Positions 15,750 to 24,942 of a stretch of 44,603 nucleotides of DNA are shown one piece after another. The stretch covers positions 1-44,603 of the forward strand of contig DBFWPL010000009.1 of the NCBI GenBank assembly GCA_048463395.1. Reading direction: 5' to 3'. A program made the translations under genes and the position numbers. This DNA is from JAGAJR01 sp048463395 (GTDB lineage: Bacteria > Pseudomonadota > Alphaproteobacteria > RF32 > CAG-239). The first letter of the stretch is position 1. Each line of letters starts with the position of its first letter. The notes under the pieces were generated by a model. It was not told where the DNA came from. It was given only the letters and a program-made list of their open reading frames with translations, and did no database searches.

Positions 15750-16139
15750 TTAGCCTTTTATTTTTTTGTTTGAATTAGCAGCTTTTGCCTTGGGAGTTTT
15801 AACCGGTTTAACGGCGGTTTTCACTTCGTCGGAAACGACGTCGCGGATGGTGCCGCGGTTAATGGTAACTTCAACGCCGGAAGCAATTTCAACCACCATT
15901 TCGGCAGAAGCTTCATCAGCTTTGACAACTTTTGCATAAACGCCGCCGCCGGTGATGATTCTGTCGCCTTTTTTCACGGCATTGAGCATTTGTTCGTGTT
16001 GTTTAAGTTTCTTTTGTTGCGGACGGATGAGCAGAAAATAAAAAATCATAAAGATTAATCCGAGCTGGATAAGTGTTCCGGAAAGGGAACCTTGTGCCGC
16101 AGCTCCGCCTGCTTGTGCAAAAGCTTCGCTAATAAACAT
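15750..16139 (-). CDS. yajC: Preprotein translocase auxiliary subunit YajC
   Basis: A 129-aa protein with one N-terminal transmembrane helix and the signature FYFLLIRPQQKKLKQHEQML, followed by GDRIITGGGVYAKVV. YajC binds the SecDF complex. The C-terminal 30 residues are Lys/Ala-rich, a common extension in alphaproteobacteria. First gene of the yajC-secD-secF unit. Confidence 0.97.
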   Translation of the reverse strand: MFISEAFAQAGGAAAQGSLSGTLIQLGLIFMIFYFLLIRPQQKKLKQHEQMLNAVKKGDRIITGGGVYAKVVKADEASAEMVVEIASGVEVTINRGTIRDVVSDEVKTAVKPVKTPKAKAANSNKKIKG

Positions 16140-16237
16140 ATTTTTCTCCTATTTTCTATATTTACCTCTGGCGAATATACACCAAAATAGCGTGATAACA
16201 ATAAGAAAAAAATATTTATTAAACAAGTATTTTTATT

Positions 16238-17182
16238 CTACGGAAGGTATGAGGTCGGATTGACGGCCTTTTTGCCGGAACGAATTTCAAAATGCAGTTG
16301 CGGGGTATTGACGCCGCCGGTACTGCCGACAGCGGCAATTTTTTCGCCTTTTTTGACACGTTGTCCTTTTTTCACAAACAGGCGGTCGTTATGGGCGTAA
16401 GCCGTTATCCATCCGTCATCGTGTTTGATAAGAATCAGGTTTCCAAACCCTTTAAGCTCATTTCCGGCGTAAGCGACTTTTCCGGAATCTGCGGCTTTGA
16501 CCGCGGTTCCGAGAGGAGCTTTGATGTTTATGCCGTCATTATGTCGTCCTTTGCCGATGGTTCCGTATTTGGAAATGATAGTGCCCCTGACCGGCCATGC
16601 AAATTTACTAGTGCGTTTTTTCGGCGGAGTGTATGACGAACTTGAAGTTGTTTTTTTTGTTGTTTTGGTTGTCGATGTTGAAGTTGATTTCTTCCAAAAA
16701 CTAAATGAACTTGATGATTTTTGCGGAGTTGTTTTTGAGGATTGGGCAGAGTAGGAGCTGCCGGCGGAAGTAACGGAACCCGGAAGAATCAACCGTTGCC
16801 CGATTCTTAAGGTATAAGGCATCTCGAGATGGTTGATTCTGCTGAGGGAGGTAATATCAACATCATATCTTTTTGAGATGTTGTATAATGTGTCTCCTTT
16901 AGCGACGATATGGCATTTTGCACTTGGTAGCCGCAATGTCCGTCCGATAATTAAAGTATAAGGCGGTGTAAGGCGGTTGGCTTCAACGATGTCTCTGATG
17001 GGGACATTATAACGGCGGGAAATACTGTATAATGTATCACCCTTCCGGACGGTAATTTGATCCGGATGGCTGTCAAAAACGCCGCTGAAATTATAAAGCT
17101 GGATTCGTCCGTTGTAATAGGTGCATCCGTTTGTTAAAAAGAGCAGCGGCAGCAACAATATGGCAAGCAGCCTGCGAAACAT
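16238..17182 (-). CDS. LysM/M23 lipoprotein (NlpD/LppB type)
   Basis: A 314-aa lipoprotein. The signal peptide ends in lipobox LTNGC (Cys about residue 20). Two LysM repeats follow (ITVRKGDTLYSISRRYNVP near 44 and HIVAKGDTLYNISKRYDVD near 92), then a Ser/Thr-rich linker, then a LytM/M23 domain (about 200-314). In the M23 domain RHNDGINIKAP lacks the H-x-x-x-D metal site, while AYAHN and LHFEIR are kept. This is the degenerate pattern of NlpD/EnvC proteins, which activate amidases rather than cut peptidoglycan. The position upstream of yajC-secDF is the usual alphaproteobacterial order. Confidence 0.9.
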   Translation of the reverse strand: MFRRLLAILLLPLLFLTNGCTYYNGRIQLYNFSGVFDSHPDQITVRKGDTLYSISRRYNVPIRDIVEANRLTPPYTLIIGRTLRLPSAKCHIVAKGDTLYNISKRYDVDITSLSRINHLEMPYTLRIGQRLILPGSVTSAGSSYSAQSSKTTPQKSSSSFSFWKKSTSTSTTKTTKKTTSSSSYTPPKKRTSKFAWPVRGTIISKYGTIGKGRHNDGINIKAPLGTAVKAADSGKVAYAGNELKGFGNLILIKHDDGWITAYAHNDRLFVKKGQRVKKGEKIAAVGSTGGVNTPQLHFEIRSGKKAVNPTSYLP

Positions 17183-17250
17183 TAATTTTTGTATCCGATT
17201 TTAAGTTAACTTATCGGAAGTATCGTAACAGCAATTAGTTTAATATTTTC

Positions 17251-18288
17251 TTACTGTTTGTCCGGAATCTGAGAAGGTTTGCTGCGGAAGTCTGATGACA
17301 TAATGCCGTATTGACGATTGTTCAGAGCGTTGCGGATGTGTCGGCGTACCCTTTCCAACATAGCGTCATCGGTATCATTGATGCTTTTCCGGTTGGTGTA
17401 AGAAATAACAATCATTTCGGCGTTGTATTCATCAACACCTAAAGTGCGGATTTTCTCGACAATGAGATTATAGAGGTTGCCACTGAGCTTCACGGCTTCG
17501 TCTCGGTTGGTCTTGTTTAAGATAATCCCGAACTTTGTCTTGTCAAAACGTCCGATGGAAACATCTTTCCCTGTGGCGGAAACACATATTTCGGCGGTGG
17601 CCTTTAATAATTTGTCTCCGGTTTCAAAGTCGATTCCTTTATTGATAAATTCATAAATGTCGGCGAGTTCAATAACAATCAGGGAAAAATCATTATTATA
17701 ACGCTTACTGACTTTAAAATCATGCTCCAAACGCTTGATAAAGGCATCTTCGTTGAGAGTTCCCGTAACCAGAATGTCTTTATTGACAATAGATTTCAGT
17801 TCTTGCTCCAAACGGTTTGTTTCACTCATGTCTTTGCACATGAAACTCATGCCCTCGCATTTCAAAACGCCGTTTAACAATGGGCGGCCGCGGCACTTCA
17901 TCAAAATTTTTTCTCCGTCTTTTTTTATTAGGATTCGGTCGGTGTTGATCGTTGCTTGCTTTTTGCTGACTTTACCGAAATCGCTCAACAGAGTTTTTAA
18001 GTTGGCATCGTTGTTTTCAAAAATCGTTCCTAACACATGTTGTCCGATAAGTTCGTCTGCGGTATATCCGAGGAGATTAAACGTTGCCTCATTGGCATAA
18101 GTGATTAAAAAATCAAGATCGGTTTTGAAATAAACGTCGCCTTGCGGATGTTGATTGTTCTGGATTGCCTGAGTATCGTTTTCAATCAGGAGTTCTTTAA
18201 TGTTTTTTTTCGCTTTATTAAGTTTAAAATGCAAAAAAGCGATATACGCAGCCATAAGAAAAATAATCAGACTTAAAGGCAGTACCAT
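17251..18288 (-). CDS. Membrane-anchored PAS protein with degenerate GGDEF domain
   Basis: A 345-aa protein. One transmembrane helix covers residues 3-20 and is followed by a short coiled coil. A PAS domain lies at about 50-165 (LITYANEATFNLLGYTADELIG). A GGDEF-like fold occupies about 175-325, where the active loop reads GRFDKTKFG instead of GGDEF. It therefore should not make cyclic di-GMP and may be a sensor or a substrate-binding relic. It is divergent from sufB; the 100-bp gap could hold promoters for both. Confidence 0.8.
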   Translation of the reverse strand: MVLPLSLIIFLMAAYIAFLHFKLNKAKKNIKELLIENDTQAIQNNQHPQGDVYFKTDLDFLITYANEATFNLLGYTADELIGQHVLGTIFENNDANLKTLLSDFGKVSKKQATINTDRILIKKDGEKILMKCRGRPLLNGVLKCEGMSFMCKDMSETNRLEQELKSIVNKDILVTGTLNEDAFIKRLEHDFKVSKRYNNDFSLIVIELADIYEFINKGIDFETGDKLLKATAEICVSATGKDVSIGRFDKTKFGIILNKTNRDEAVKLSGNLYNLIVEKIRTLGVDEYNAEMIVISYTNRKSINDTDDAMLERVRRHIRNALNNRQYGIMSSDFRSKPSQIPDKQ

Positions 18289-18392
18289 GATAAACGTCCC
18301 TGAAATTAACCCTTGTCCAATCAGAGTATCGCAATAAAAGCTAAATATTGGTTAAATAGAGGTTGCATTTTTGGTTTAAAACTCTTAATTTT

Positions 18393-19871
18393 ATGGCAAA
18401 TAATGGAGATAAAAAAGAAATGGGTGCAAAAGAAAAGCCTGAAATTATTGATGAAAGCGGCGATAAATATAAATACGGCTTTGTAACTGAGATTGAATCG
18501 GAGACGGCTCCGAAAGGTCTGAATGCCGATATTATCCGGTTGATTTCGAACAAAAAAGGAGAACCGGAATGGCTGTTGGAATGGCGTTTGAAAGCGTTTG
18601 AGTTCTGGCAGACAATGACGGAGCCGACATGGGCCAAACTGGTTTATGATAAAGTCGATTATCAGGATTTATATTACTACTCCGCTCCTAAACAAAAGGC
18701 GGCTCCCAAAAGTTTGGATGAAGTAGATAAGGAACTTTTGGAAACTTATGAAAAACTGGGCATCCCGTTGAAAGAACAAGAGGCTTTGGCCGGAGTTGTG
18801 GCTGTGGATGCCGTGTTTGACAGCGTTTCCGTGGCAACGACATATCGGGCTAAACTGGCTGAACAGGGAATTATTTTCTGCTCAATCTCCGAAGCGGTTA
18901 AAGAACATCCTGAGCTGGTTAGAAAATATCTCGGTTCCGTCGTGCCCTATACGGATAACTTTTTTGCATGCTTAAATTCCGCAGTGTTTACCGACGGGTC
19001 TTTTGTTTTCATTCCCAAAGGCGTCCGTTGCCCGATGGAATTGTCCACATATTTTCGTATCAATGCCAAAAACACCGGACAGTTCGAGAGAACCTTGATT
19101 ATTGCCGAAGATGACAGTTATGTTTCCTACTTGGAAGGCTGCACAGCTCCGCAGCGGGATGAAAATCAGCTCCATGCCGCCATTGTGGAAATTGTGGTTT
19201 TGAAAAACGCTGAGGTTAAATATTCTACCGTTCAAAACTGGTATCCGGGAGATAAAGAAGGTAAAGGCGGTGTCTATAACTTTGTTACCAAACGGGCGGC
19301 TTGCCGCGGGGATAATTCCAAAATCTCGTGGACACAGGTTGAAACCGGTTCGTCCGTAACTTGGAAATACCCGTCTTGCATTTTGCAGGGAAACAATTCT
19401 GTGGGCGAGTTTTATTCGGTTGCCATTACCAATAATAAACAACAGGCTGATACCGGTACGAAGATGATTCATATCGGGCAGAATACCAGTTCAAAAATCA
19501 TTTCCAAAGGCATTTCCGCCGGATTCTCCAATCAGACTTATCGGGGTTTGGTCAAAGTCAGCCCGAATGCCAAAGGTGCCAGAAATTATTCACAGTGCGA
19601 CAGTTTGCTGATTGGTGAAAACTGTGGTTCTCATACTGTTCCGTATATTGAAAACAGAAATAAAACGGCGGTTATCGAGCATGAAGCGACAACATCCAAA
19701 ATCAGCGATGAGCAGTTGTTCTACTGCCAACAGCGAGGAATTGGCGAAGAAGAAGCCGTCAGTCTGATAGTCAACGGATTCTGTAAGGAAGTTATGCAGC
19801 ATTTGCCGATGGAGTTTGCCATTGAAGCGGCAAAATTAATTAATATCAGCTTGGAAGGAAGCGTGGGTTGA
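18393..19871 (+). CDS. sufB: Fe-S cluster assembly scaffold SufB
   Basis: A 492-aa protein, the normal SufB length. Recognisable parts are GVVAVDAVFDSVSV, FIPKGVRCPMELSTYFRIN, YLEGCTAPQRDENQLHAA, CRGDNSKISWTQVETGS and the C-terminal SDEQLFYCQQRGIGEEEAV. SufB with SufC and SufD builds Fe-S clusters in the cytoplasm. ATG 18393 has no clear ribosome site; ATG 18420, with GGAG 11 nt upstream, is a serious alternative (483 aa), particularly as a possible promoter (TTGCAT, 17 bp, TAATTT) abuts 18393. Its stop overlaps the next ATG as TGATG. Confidence 0.96.
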   Translation: MANNGDKKEMGAKEKPEIIDESGDKYKYGFVTEIESETAPKGLNADIIRLISNKKGEPEWLLEWRLKAFEFWQTMTEPTWAKLVYDKVDYQDLYYYSAPKQKAAPKSLDEVDKELLETYEKLGIPLKEQEALAGVVAVDAVFDSVSVATTYRAKLAEQGIIFCSISEAVKEHPELVRKYLGSVVPYTDNFFACLNSAVFTDGSFVFIPKGVRCPMELSTYFRINAKNTGQFERTLIIAEDDSYVSYLEGCTAPQRDENQLHAAIVEIVVLKNAEVKYSTVQNWYPGDKEGKGGVYNFVTKRAACRGDNSKISWTQVETGSSVTWKYPSCILQGNNSVGEFYSVAITNNKQQADTGTKMIHIGQNTSSKIISKGISAGFSNQTYRGLVKVSPNAKGARNYSQCDSLLIGENCGSHTVPYIENRNKTAVIEHEATTSKISDEQLFYCQQRGIGEEEAVSLIVNGFCKEVMQHLPMEFAIEAAKLINISLEGSVG

Positions 19872-20158
19872 TGAAAGAAACGGAAATTTACGCTTTGGCA
19901 CTGAAAACCTGGGGCAAAGAACCGCAAATGTTGCAGGTAATTGAAGAAATGTCGGAATTAACCAAAGAAATTTTAAAAAATATTAACCGAAATAAGAATA
20001 ATATTCCGGAGCTCATCGAGGAGACGGCGGATGTCGAAATTATGCTGGCTCAGCTTAAGCAGTGTTTCGGCATAGAAAAGGAGGTTGCGGCTTATAAAAG
20101 CCAAAAGCTTGAAAAGATTCGCCTGCGTCTGGAGGAGTTCAACAAAAAAGCAATGTAA
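19871..20158 (+). CDS. MazG-like nucleotide pyrophosphohydrolase inside the suf operon
   Basis: A 95-aa, all-helical protein with the metal-binding pattern of the MazG/dUTPase-2 superfamily: VIEEMSELTKE (E-E-x-x-E) near residue 20 and LIEETADVEIM (E-x-x-D) near 47. Such single-domain enzymes hydrolyse nucleoside triphosphates to monophosphates. The substrate is not predictable. The start overlaps the sufB stop by one base, so it is translationally coupled to sufB, an unusual place for a house-cleaning gene. Confidence 0.8.
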   Translation: MKETEIYALALKTWGKEPQMLQVIEEMSELTKEILKNINRNKNNIPELIEETADVEIMLAQLKQCFGIEKEVAAYKSQKLEKIRLRLEEFNKKAM

Positions 20159-20182
20159 ATAACATATTTTAGAGGAACTAAA

Positions 20183-20353
20183 ATGACTAAAACAGAATGT
20201 ATGAAAAATAATGAACAAATGCTTGGAATTTTGGAAGGGATGGCGGAAGCCGCCCGCAAGTTTTTAAGACAGCAGGGTACCGGAAAAATCATGGATAGAT
20301 TTGATGAAGCCGAAAAACTGTTGAACAAATTAAAGAAAGAGTACAAACTCTAA
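20183..20353 (+). CDS. 56-aa small protein between mazG-like gene and sufC
   Basis: Reads MTKTECMKNNEQMLGILEGM and continues to KKEYKL, stop TAA 20351-20353. AGAGGAA precedes the ATG at good distance. The product is helical and charged, with one Cys at position 6. I do not recognise a family. Operon position (24 nt after the MazG-like stop, 21 nt before sufC) and a clean ribosome site support expression. It could be a small accessory factor of the SUF machinery, but that is inference from position only. Confidence 0.6.
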   Translation: MTKTECMKNNEQMLGILEGMAEAARKFLRQQGTGKIMDRFDEAEKLLNKLKKEYKL

Positions 20354-20374
20354 TACACTTTAAGGAAACGACTA

Positions 20375-21133
20375 ATGAAAACACCGTTGCTGGAAATTGA
20401 AGATTTATATGCCCGTGTCGGCGATAAGGAAATTATCAAAGGCTTTAATCTGACGATTAATGAAGGAGAGGTTCATGCCGTTATGGGGCCTAACGGAGCG
20501 GGCAAGTCTACGCTTTCGTATGTCCTGACCGGAAAACCGGGGTATGAAATCGTTTCCGGCAGCGTTAAGTTTAAGGGAAAAGACTTGTTGGTAATGTCTC
20601 CGGAAGAACGAGCCAGAGAAGGCGTGTTTTTGATTATGCAGTATCCGGTCGAGATTCCGGGGGTGCCGACTTCTACTTTTCTGAAACATTCGGTCAATGC
20701 CGTGCGTAAACATCATCATCTTCCGGAACTTGACACCATGGAGTTTATAAAAATTCTGCGGGAAGAGGGGAAAAAGCTGGGGATTGACAATGAAATGCTC
20801 AAACGTCCGGTTAATGTCGGATTTTCCGGCGGAGAAAAGAAACGGATGGAAACATTCCAAATGTCGATTCTCAAGCCTGATTTTGCCATTTTGGATGAAG
20901 CAGATTCGGGATTGGATATTGATGCCTTAAAAGTTGTTGCCGACGGGGTTAACGCTCTTCGTAACGAAAAACGCTCTATGCTGGTAATTACCCATTATCA
21001 GCGTTTGCTGAACTACATTGTTCCGGACTTTGTTCATGTATTTGCCGACGGACATATTGTCAAATCCGGAGATAAAAATCTGGCCTTGGAATTGGAAGAA
21101 AAAGGCTATGCCGAGTTTGTAAGAGAAAAATAA
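20375..21133 (+). CDS. sufC: Fe-S assembly ATPase SufC
   Basis: A 252-aa ABC-type ATPase. Walker A is GPNGAGKST (about residue 39), Q-loop LIMQYP, signature FSGGEKKRME, Walker B FAILDEADSGLD and switch His in VITHYQR. The EADSGLD form is typical of SufC. It forms the SufBC2D complex. AAGGAA precedes the ATG; the next gene starts at the base after its stop. Confidence 0.98.
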   Translation: MKTPLLEIEDLYARVGDKEIIKGFNLTINEGEVHAVMGPNGAGKSTLSYVLTGKPGYEIVSGSVKFKGKDLLVMSPEERAREGVFLIMQYPVEIPGVPTSTFLKHSVNAVRKHHHLPELDTMEFIKILREEGKKLGIDNEMLKRPVNVGFSGGEKKRMETFQMSILKPDFAILDEADSGLDIDALKVVADGVNALRNEKRSMLVITHYQRLLNYIVPDFVHVFADGHIVKSGDKNLALELEEKGYAEFVREK

Positions 21134-22384
21134 ATGGCAAATCTTGTTCAGGATATAAAACTTATCGGTAATGAGCTTCCTTGGTTCAAACAATTGAGGG
21201 AAGAGGGGTTGGATGCTTTTCAAAAACAAGGTGTGCCGACTGCCAAAACCGAGGCTTGGAAGTATACCAAGCCCAGAAATTTAAATGCGGATGATTTTGT
21301 TATTGAACATTTCCTAAATGAGTCTGCTTTTTGCCCTGAAGTGCCGTTTGACGCTTATCGCATTTGTTTTTCCAACGGGGTGTTTAATCCCGTGCAAACG
21401 AAGCTTCCGCAAGGGGTGAAAGTTCTGCCCTTGATTGAAGCGGTAATGTTTAACAGCGAAACACGGTTGTTTTTGGGTAAGCTGACTGATGTCAAAAAAT
21501 ATCCTTTTGCGGCGTTGAATACGTCATATATGAATGAAGGTGTGTTTATCCGCGTTGATAAGAACGTTAATCTCAAAAAGCCGCTTGTCTTGATAAACCA
21601 TACCGTTTCCGGAGATAAAAATTTGTTTTTCAATCTGCGGAATCTGATTGTTTTGGAGGAAGGAGCTTCTGCGGAGTTTGTTGAATATTACACTTATTCC
21701 GGAGATGTTAAATCCCGTTATTTTGCCAATGTGGTCAACGAGATATTTATCGGCCGCAACGGCAAGCTGAATCATTATAAACTACAAAATGATTCTTTTA
21801 AATCAGACCACATTGCCTTAACGACAGTGCAGGTAAAAAGAGACGGCGAATATAACAGTTTCTGTCTGCAAAAAGGGGCTGATATCGGAAGGAATGAAAC
21901 CAGAGTAATTTTAAAAGAAGAAAATGCCCGTGCCAATGTTGACGCTGCTTATATCATGAACGGTTGGGCAACCTTGGACACGACGACGGATGTTGAACAT
22001 CTGGCTCCCTATACTTGTTCCGGACAATTGGTCAAAGGGGTTGTCGGCGGTGATGCAAAGGGTGTTTTTCAGGGAAAAATTCACATTGCTCCCCATGCCG
22101 TAAAAACAGAGGGGAAACAACTTCATAAAGCCCTTTTGCTGACGGACACGGCAGAAATAGACTGCAAACCTGAACTTGAAATTTTTGCCGATGATGTTAA
22201 ATGTTCTCATGGAGCAGCCAGCGGCGAACTGGATGAGGAACAATTGTTTTATATGCAGTCTAGGGGAATTGGACGGGAAGAAGCCAAGCAAATTTTAATT
22301 GACGCTTATTTGGACGACGTGATTAATCATATTGCGGATGAGGCGGTTAAAGTTTGGTTTAAGGAAAACGTGCGAGCCAAATAA
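21134..22384 (+). CDS. sufD: Fe-S assembly protein SufD
   Basis: A 416-aa protein. The N-terminal helical region has TEAWKYTKPR. The beta-helix core carries VFQGKIHIAPHAVKTEGKQ and DVKCSHGAASGELDEEQLFYMQSRG, where the His in KCSHGA is the SufD residue involved in cluster assembly with SufB. It starts directly after the sufC stop, and sufS starts 1 base after its own stop. Confidence 0.97.
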   Translation: MANLVQDIKLIGNELPWFKQLREEGLDAFQKQGVPTAKTEAWKYTKPRNLNADDFVIEHFLNESAFCPEVPFDAYRICFSNGVFNPVQTKLPQGVKVLPLIEAVMFNSETRLFLGKLTDVKKYPFAALNTSYMNEGVFIRVDKNVNLKKPLVLINHTVSGDKNLFFNLRNLIVLEEGASAEFVEYYTYSGDVKSRYFANVVNEIFIGRNGKLNHYKLQNDSFKSDHIALTTVQVKRDGEYNSFCLQKGADIGRNETRVILKEENARANVDAAYIMNGWATLDTTTDVEHLAPYTCSGQLVKGVVGGDAKGVFQGKIHIAPHAVKTEGKQLHKALLLTDTAEIDCKPELEIFADDVKCSHGAASGELDEEQLFYMQSRGIGREEAKQILIDAYLDDVINHIADEAVKVWFKENVRAK

Positions 22385-22385
22385 A

Positions 22386-23600
22386 ATGTATGATGTATAT
22401 GAGATAAGGAAAGATTTTCCGGTATTGGACGAGCTGATAAACGGCAAACCGAACATATTTCTGGATTCGGGTGCTTCCGCACAAAAGCCTTTAAGCGTCA
22501 TTAACCGGATGAATAACGTCTATTCTCATGAGTACGCCAATGTTCACCGCGGTTCATACCATTTGTCGGAAATGATTACGTCTGATTATGAAAAAGCCCG
22601 CCGAACCGTGCAAAAATTTTTGAATGCCAAATCGGAAAAGGAAATAGTGTTTACCCGCAGTGCAACAGAGGCCATTAATCTGGTCGCTGCCACTTGGGGA
22701 AGAAAATACCTCAAACCCGGAGACGAGATATTGGTTTCCGAAGCCGAACACCATGCCAACCTTGTGCCGTGGCAGGCCTTGCGGGATGAAACGGGTTGTA
22801 CTCTGAAAATATTTAAAATTGCCGATGACGGAAGTTTTGTCTGGGAAGAGTTCGCAAAAAATCTTAATGAGAAAACCAAACTGGTTGCCGTAACCGGAAT
22901 GTCAAACGTACTGGGAACAGTTTTCCCAATACAAAAAATTGTTAAGGAAGCTCATAAGTACGGAGCTTTGGTTTTGGTTGACGCCTGTCAGTATGTTGTT
23001 CATCAGAAAACCGATGTTCAGGAAATTGACTGCGATTTTCTGGCTTTTTCCGGACATAAAACCTATGGTCCGAGCGGAATAGGTGTGTTATACGGAAAGT
23101 ATGACATTTTAGATTCCATGCCGCCATACCAATACGGCGGCGATATGGTTGCTCATGTTACTTATGAAAAAACAACTTTTGACGAACCGCCGGCACGTTT
23201 TGAAGCCGGAACGCCGGCAATCGTGGAAGCAATAGGCTTGGCGGAGGCTCTGGAATATATGATGAAACTGGGTATGGAGAACATTACCGCCCATGAGCAG
23301 GAATTAACGGATTATGCACAGCAGGAACTTGCAAAAATTGACGGACTTAAACTTGTGGGAACCGCCAAGGACAAAGGCGGCGTTTTTTCCTTTGCTTTGG
23401 ACGGTATTCATGCTCAGGACATGGCCTTTATTCTGGATAAGGAAGGCGTAGCCGTCAGAACCGGACACCATTGTGCCGAACCGTTGGTTAATCGTATGGG
23501 ATATTCTTCTTTGGTGCGGGCAACATTTGGTTTATATACAACCAAGGAAGATATTGACGCTTTGGTAAAAGCCATAAAAAAAGCCAAAACATTTTTTTAG
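22386..23600 (+). CDS. sufS: Cysteine desulfurase SufS
   Basis: A 404-aa PLP enzyme. FLDSGASAQKPLSVI starts the fold, SEAEHHANLVPWQ follows, FLAFSGHKTYGPSGIG contains the PLP Lys, and VRTGHHCAEPL carries the catalytic Cys in the type II (SufS) loop. It delivers sulfur from cysteine to SufE, which is encoded at 26119. Start chosen at 22386, one base after the sufD stop; the upstream in-frame ATG lies inside sufD. Confidence 0.97.
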   Translation: MYDVYEIRKDFPVLDELINGKPNIFLDSGASAQKPLSVINRMNNVYSHEYANVHRGSYHLSEMITSDYEKARRTVQKFLNAKSEKEIVFTRSATEAINLVAATWGRKYLKPGDEILVSEAEHHANLVPWQALRDETGCTLKIFKIADDGSFVWEEFAKNLNEKTKLVAVTGMSNVLGTVFPIQKIVKEAHKYGALVLVDACQYVVHQKTDVQEIDCDFLAFSGHKTYGPSGIGVLYGKYDILDSMPPYQYGGDMVAHVTYEKTTFDEPPARFEAGTPAIVEAIGLAEALEYMMKLGMENITAHEQELTDYAQQELAKIDGLKLVGTAKDKGGVFSFALDGIHAQDMAFILDKEGVAVRTGHHCAEPLVNRMGYSSLVRATFGLYTTKEDIDALVKAIKKAKTFF

Positions 23601-23614
23601 AAAGCTGAAAACAA

Positions 23615-24508
23615 ATGCAGAACTATTGGTGGATGTTGGCAATAAGTTTAAGCCTGATGATGACTGCCTATGTTTCCCTAAATCAGTTTATTCGGGTAAA
23701 AGGCTCCTTACTGATGATTTATCGGGGATTGGGAACCGCCGTGATAATGCTGCCGTTTGTCCCGTTTTTTGCCCCGATACAAAACTGGGGTTTTTACGGG
23801 TTGTGCTTGATGCAGGGGCTCGTCATCTCTTACGGGGATAACCGGATACTGAACTCCGCCAAGGCTTTTGGGGCAGAAGTTACCAGCTTGATTCATCCGT
23901 TGAGTATTGCTTTTATTTTTTTATTTTGGATAGTTCTTCACCCCTCTGAAATCAATACTTTCTTAGCTCATCCGCTGCATTTTGGGCTGATTATTCTGTG
24001 CCTCGCCGGCGTAATGATAGCGATGATTTTAATTTGTCGGGCAAAAGCCAATCGTAAAGCTTTGTTGTTTTTGGCAGGCGGAATGCTCTGCGAGATATTT
24101 ATTGACATTACCAATAAGGAGACCACACATCTCGGAGCCGAAAACATTGTGTCCGCAATATTCTATTATACATTGCTGACTTCGCTGGTTGCCGGAATAT
24201 GCAATTTGTACTTTTATCTGAAAAGCGAACGGGAACTCAAAGAAATCTTTGCTGTAAAAAATCTCCGCTATTCGTGGTTTTTTATGCTGTTTGCCATTGT
24301 TTTTGCCGGAATAAAAACCTATGCCATGTATTTGACGCCGAATCCGGCCTATGTTGCGGCGATTGTCCATTGCTATCCGGTTTGGATTATGCTGGGCAAT
24401 AATTTGTATTTTAAACTTCACAAAAACGGTAATTGTGCTAGGGTAAACCCAAAATTTTTGGGATTGCTGCTGATTTCCATCATCGGCCTGATTTTTATTG
24501 TTGAGTAA
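23615..24508 (+). CDS. DMT/EamA-type membrane transporter
   Basis: A 297-aa protein with about ten transmembrane segments in two repeats, as in the drug/metabolite transporter superfamily. Polar loops include GDNRILNSAKAFGAEVTSLI, the site where EamA proteins have their first-repeat signature. Substrate unknown. It lies 14 nt after sufS and 11 nt before sufT, so it is part of the suf transcript; a role in exporting or importing a sulfur compound is possible but unsupported. Confidence 0.8.
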   Translation: MQNYWWMLAISLSLMMTAYVSLNQFIRVKGSLLMIYRGLGTAVIMLPFVPFFAPIQNWGFYGLCLMQGLVISYGDNRILNSAKAFGAEVTSLIHPLSIAFIFLFWIVLHPSEINTFLAHPLHFGLIILCLAGVMIAMILICRAKANRKALLFLAGGMLCEIFIDITNKETTHLGAENIVSAIFYYTLLTSLVAGICNLYFYLKSERELKEIFAVKNLRYSWFFMLFAIVFAGIKTYAMYLTPNPAYVAAIVHCYPVWIMLGNNLYFKLHKNGNCARVNPKFLGLLLISIIGLIFIVE

Positions 24509-24519
24509 AGGAAACGGGA

Positions 24520-24942
24520 ATGTCTGAACCGGAACAAATTGAAGAAAACGAAGCAATGCTTATGGAGGCTCTGAAAAAACAAGAAGAGCTGAAGGATTAT
24601 GTTGCGAAAGCCGGAGAAGAAAAACCCGCTGACGAAAACAATGCCTCTATGGAAGATATTATTGAGGTCTTAAAAACCGTTTCAGATCCCGAGATTATGA
24701 TTAATGTGTATGATATGGGTTTAATCTATAACATTGATCAAAAAGAAAACGGTGATGTTTTTATTGATATGACCGTAACGGCTCCGACTTGTCCGGTGGC
24801 GGGAACGCTTCCGCAAGAGGTTGCCAACGCACTGGCAAATGCGGAAGGGGTAGGTAAAGTTGAAGTCAAACTTGTTTGGGAACCGGCTTGGAGCTTTGAA
24901 CGCTTAAGCGATGAAGCCAAAATGATGTTTGAGATGTTTTAG
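24520..24942 (+). CDS. sufT: SufT-type MIP18/DUF59 Fe-S maturation protein
   Basis: A 140-aa protein. The N-terminal 45 residues are charged and flexible. The MIP18 domain then reads IIEVLKTVSDPEIMINVYDMGLIYNI, with the conserved DPE and D-x-G-L-I-Y, and TVTAPTCPVAGTLP carries the conserved Cys. SufT helps deliver Fe-S clusters to target proteins. Last plus-strand gene before the convergent M20 peptidase, whose stop overlaps by 4 bp. Confidence 0.92.
   Translation: MSEPEQIEENEAMLMEALKKQEELKDYVAKAGEEKPADENNASMEDIIEVLKTVSDPEIMINVYDMGLIYNIDQKENGDVFIDMTVTAPTCPVAGTLPQEVANALANAEGVGKVEVKLVWEPAWSFERLSDEAKMMFEMF

Noticed and set aside
16390..16640. Active zinc endopeptidase call for the M23 domain
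   Set aside because: The H-x-x-x-D metal site is absent, as in NlpD/EnvC activators.
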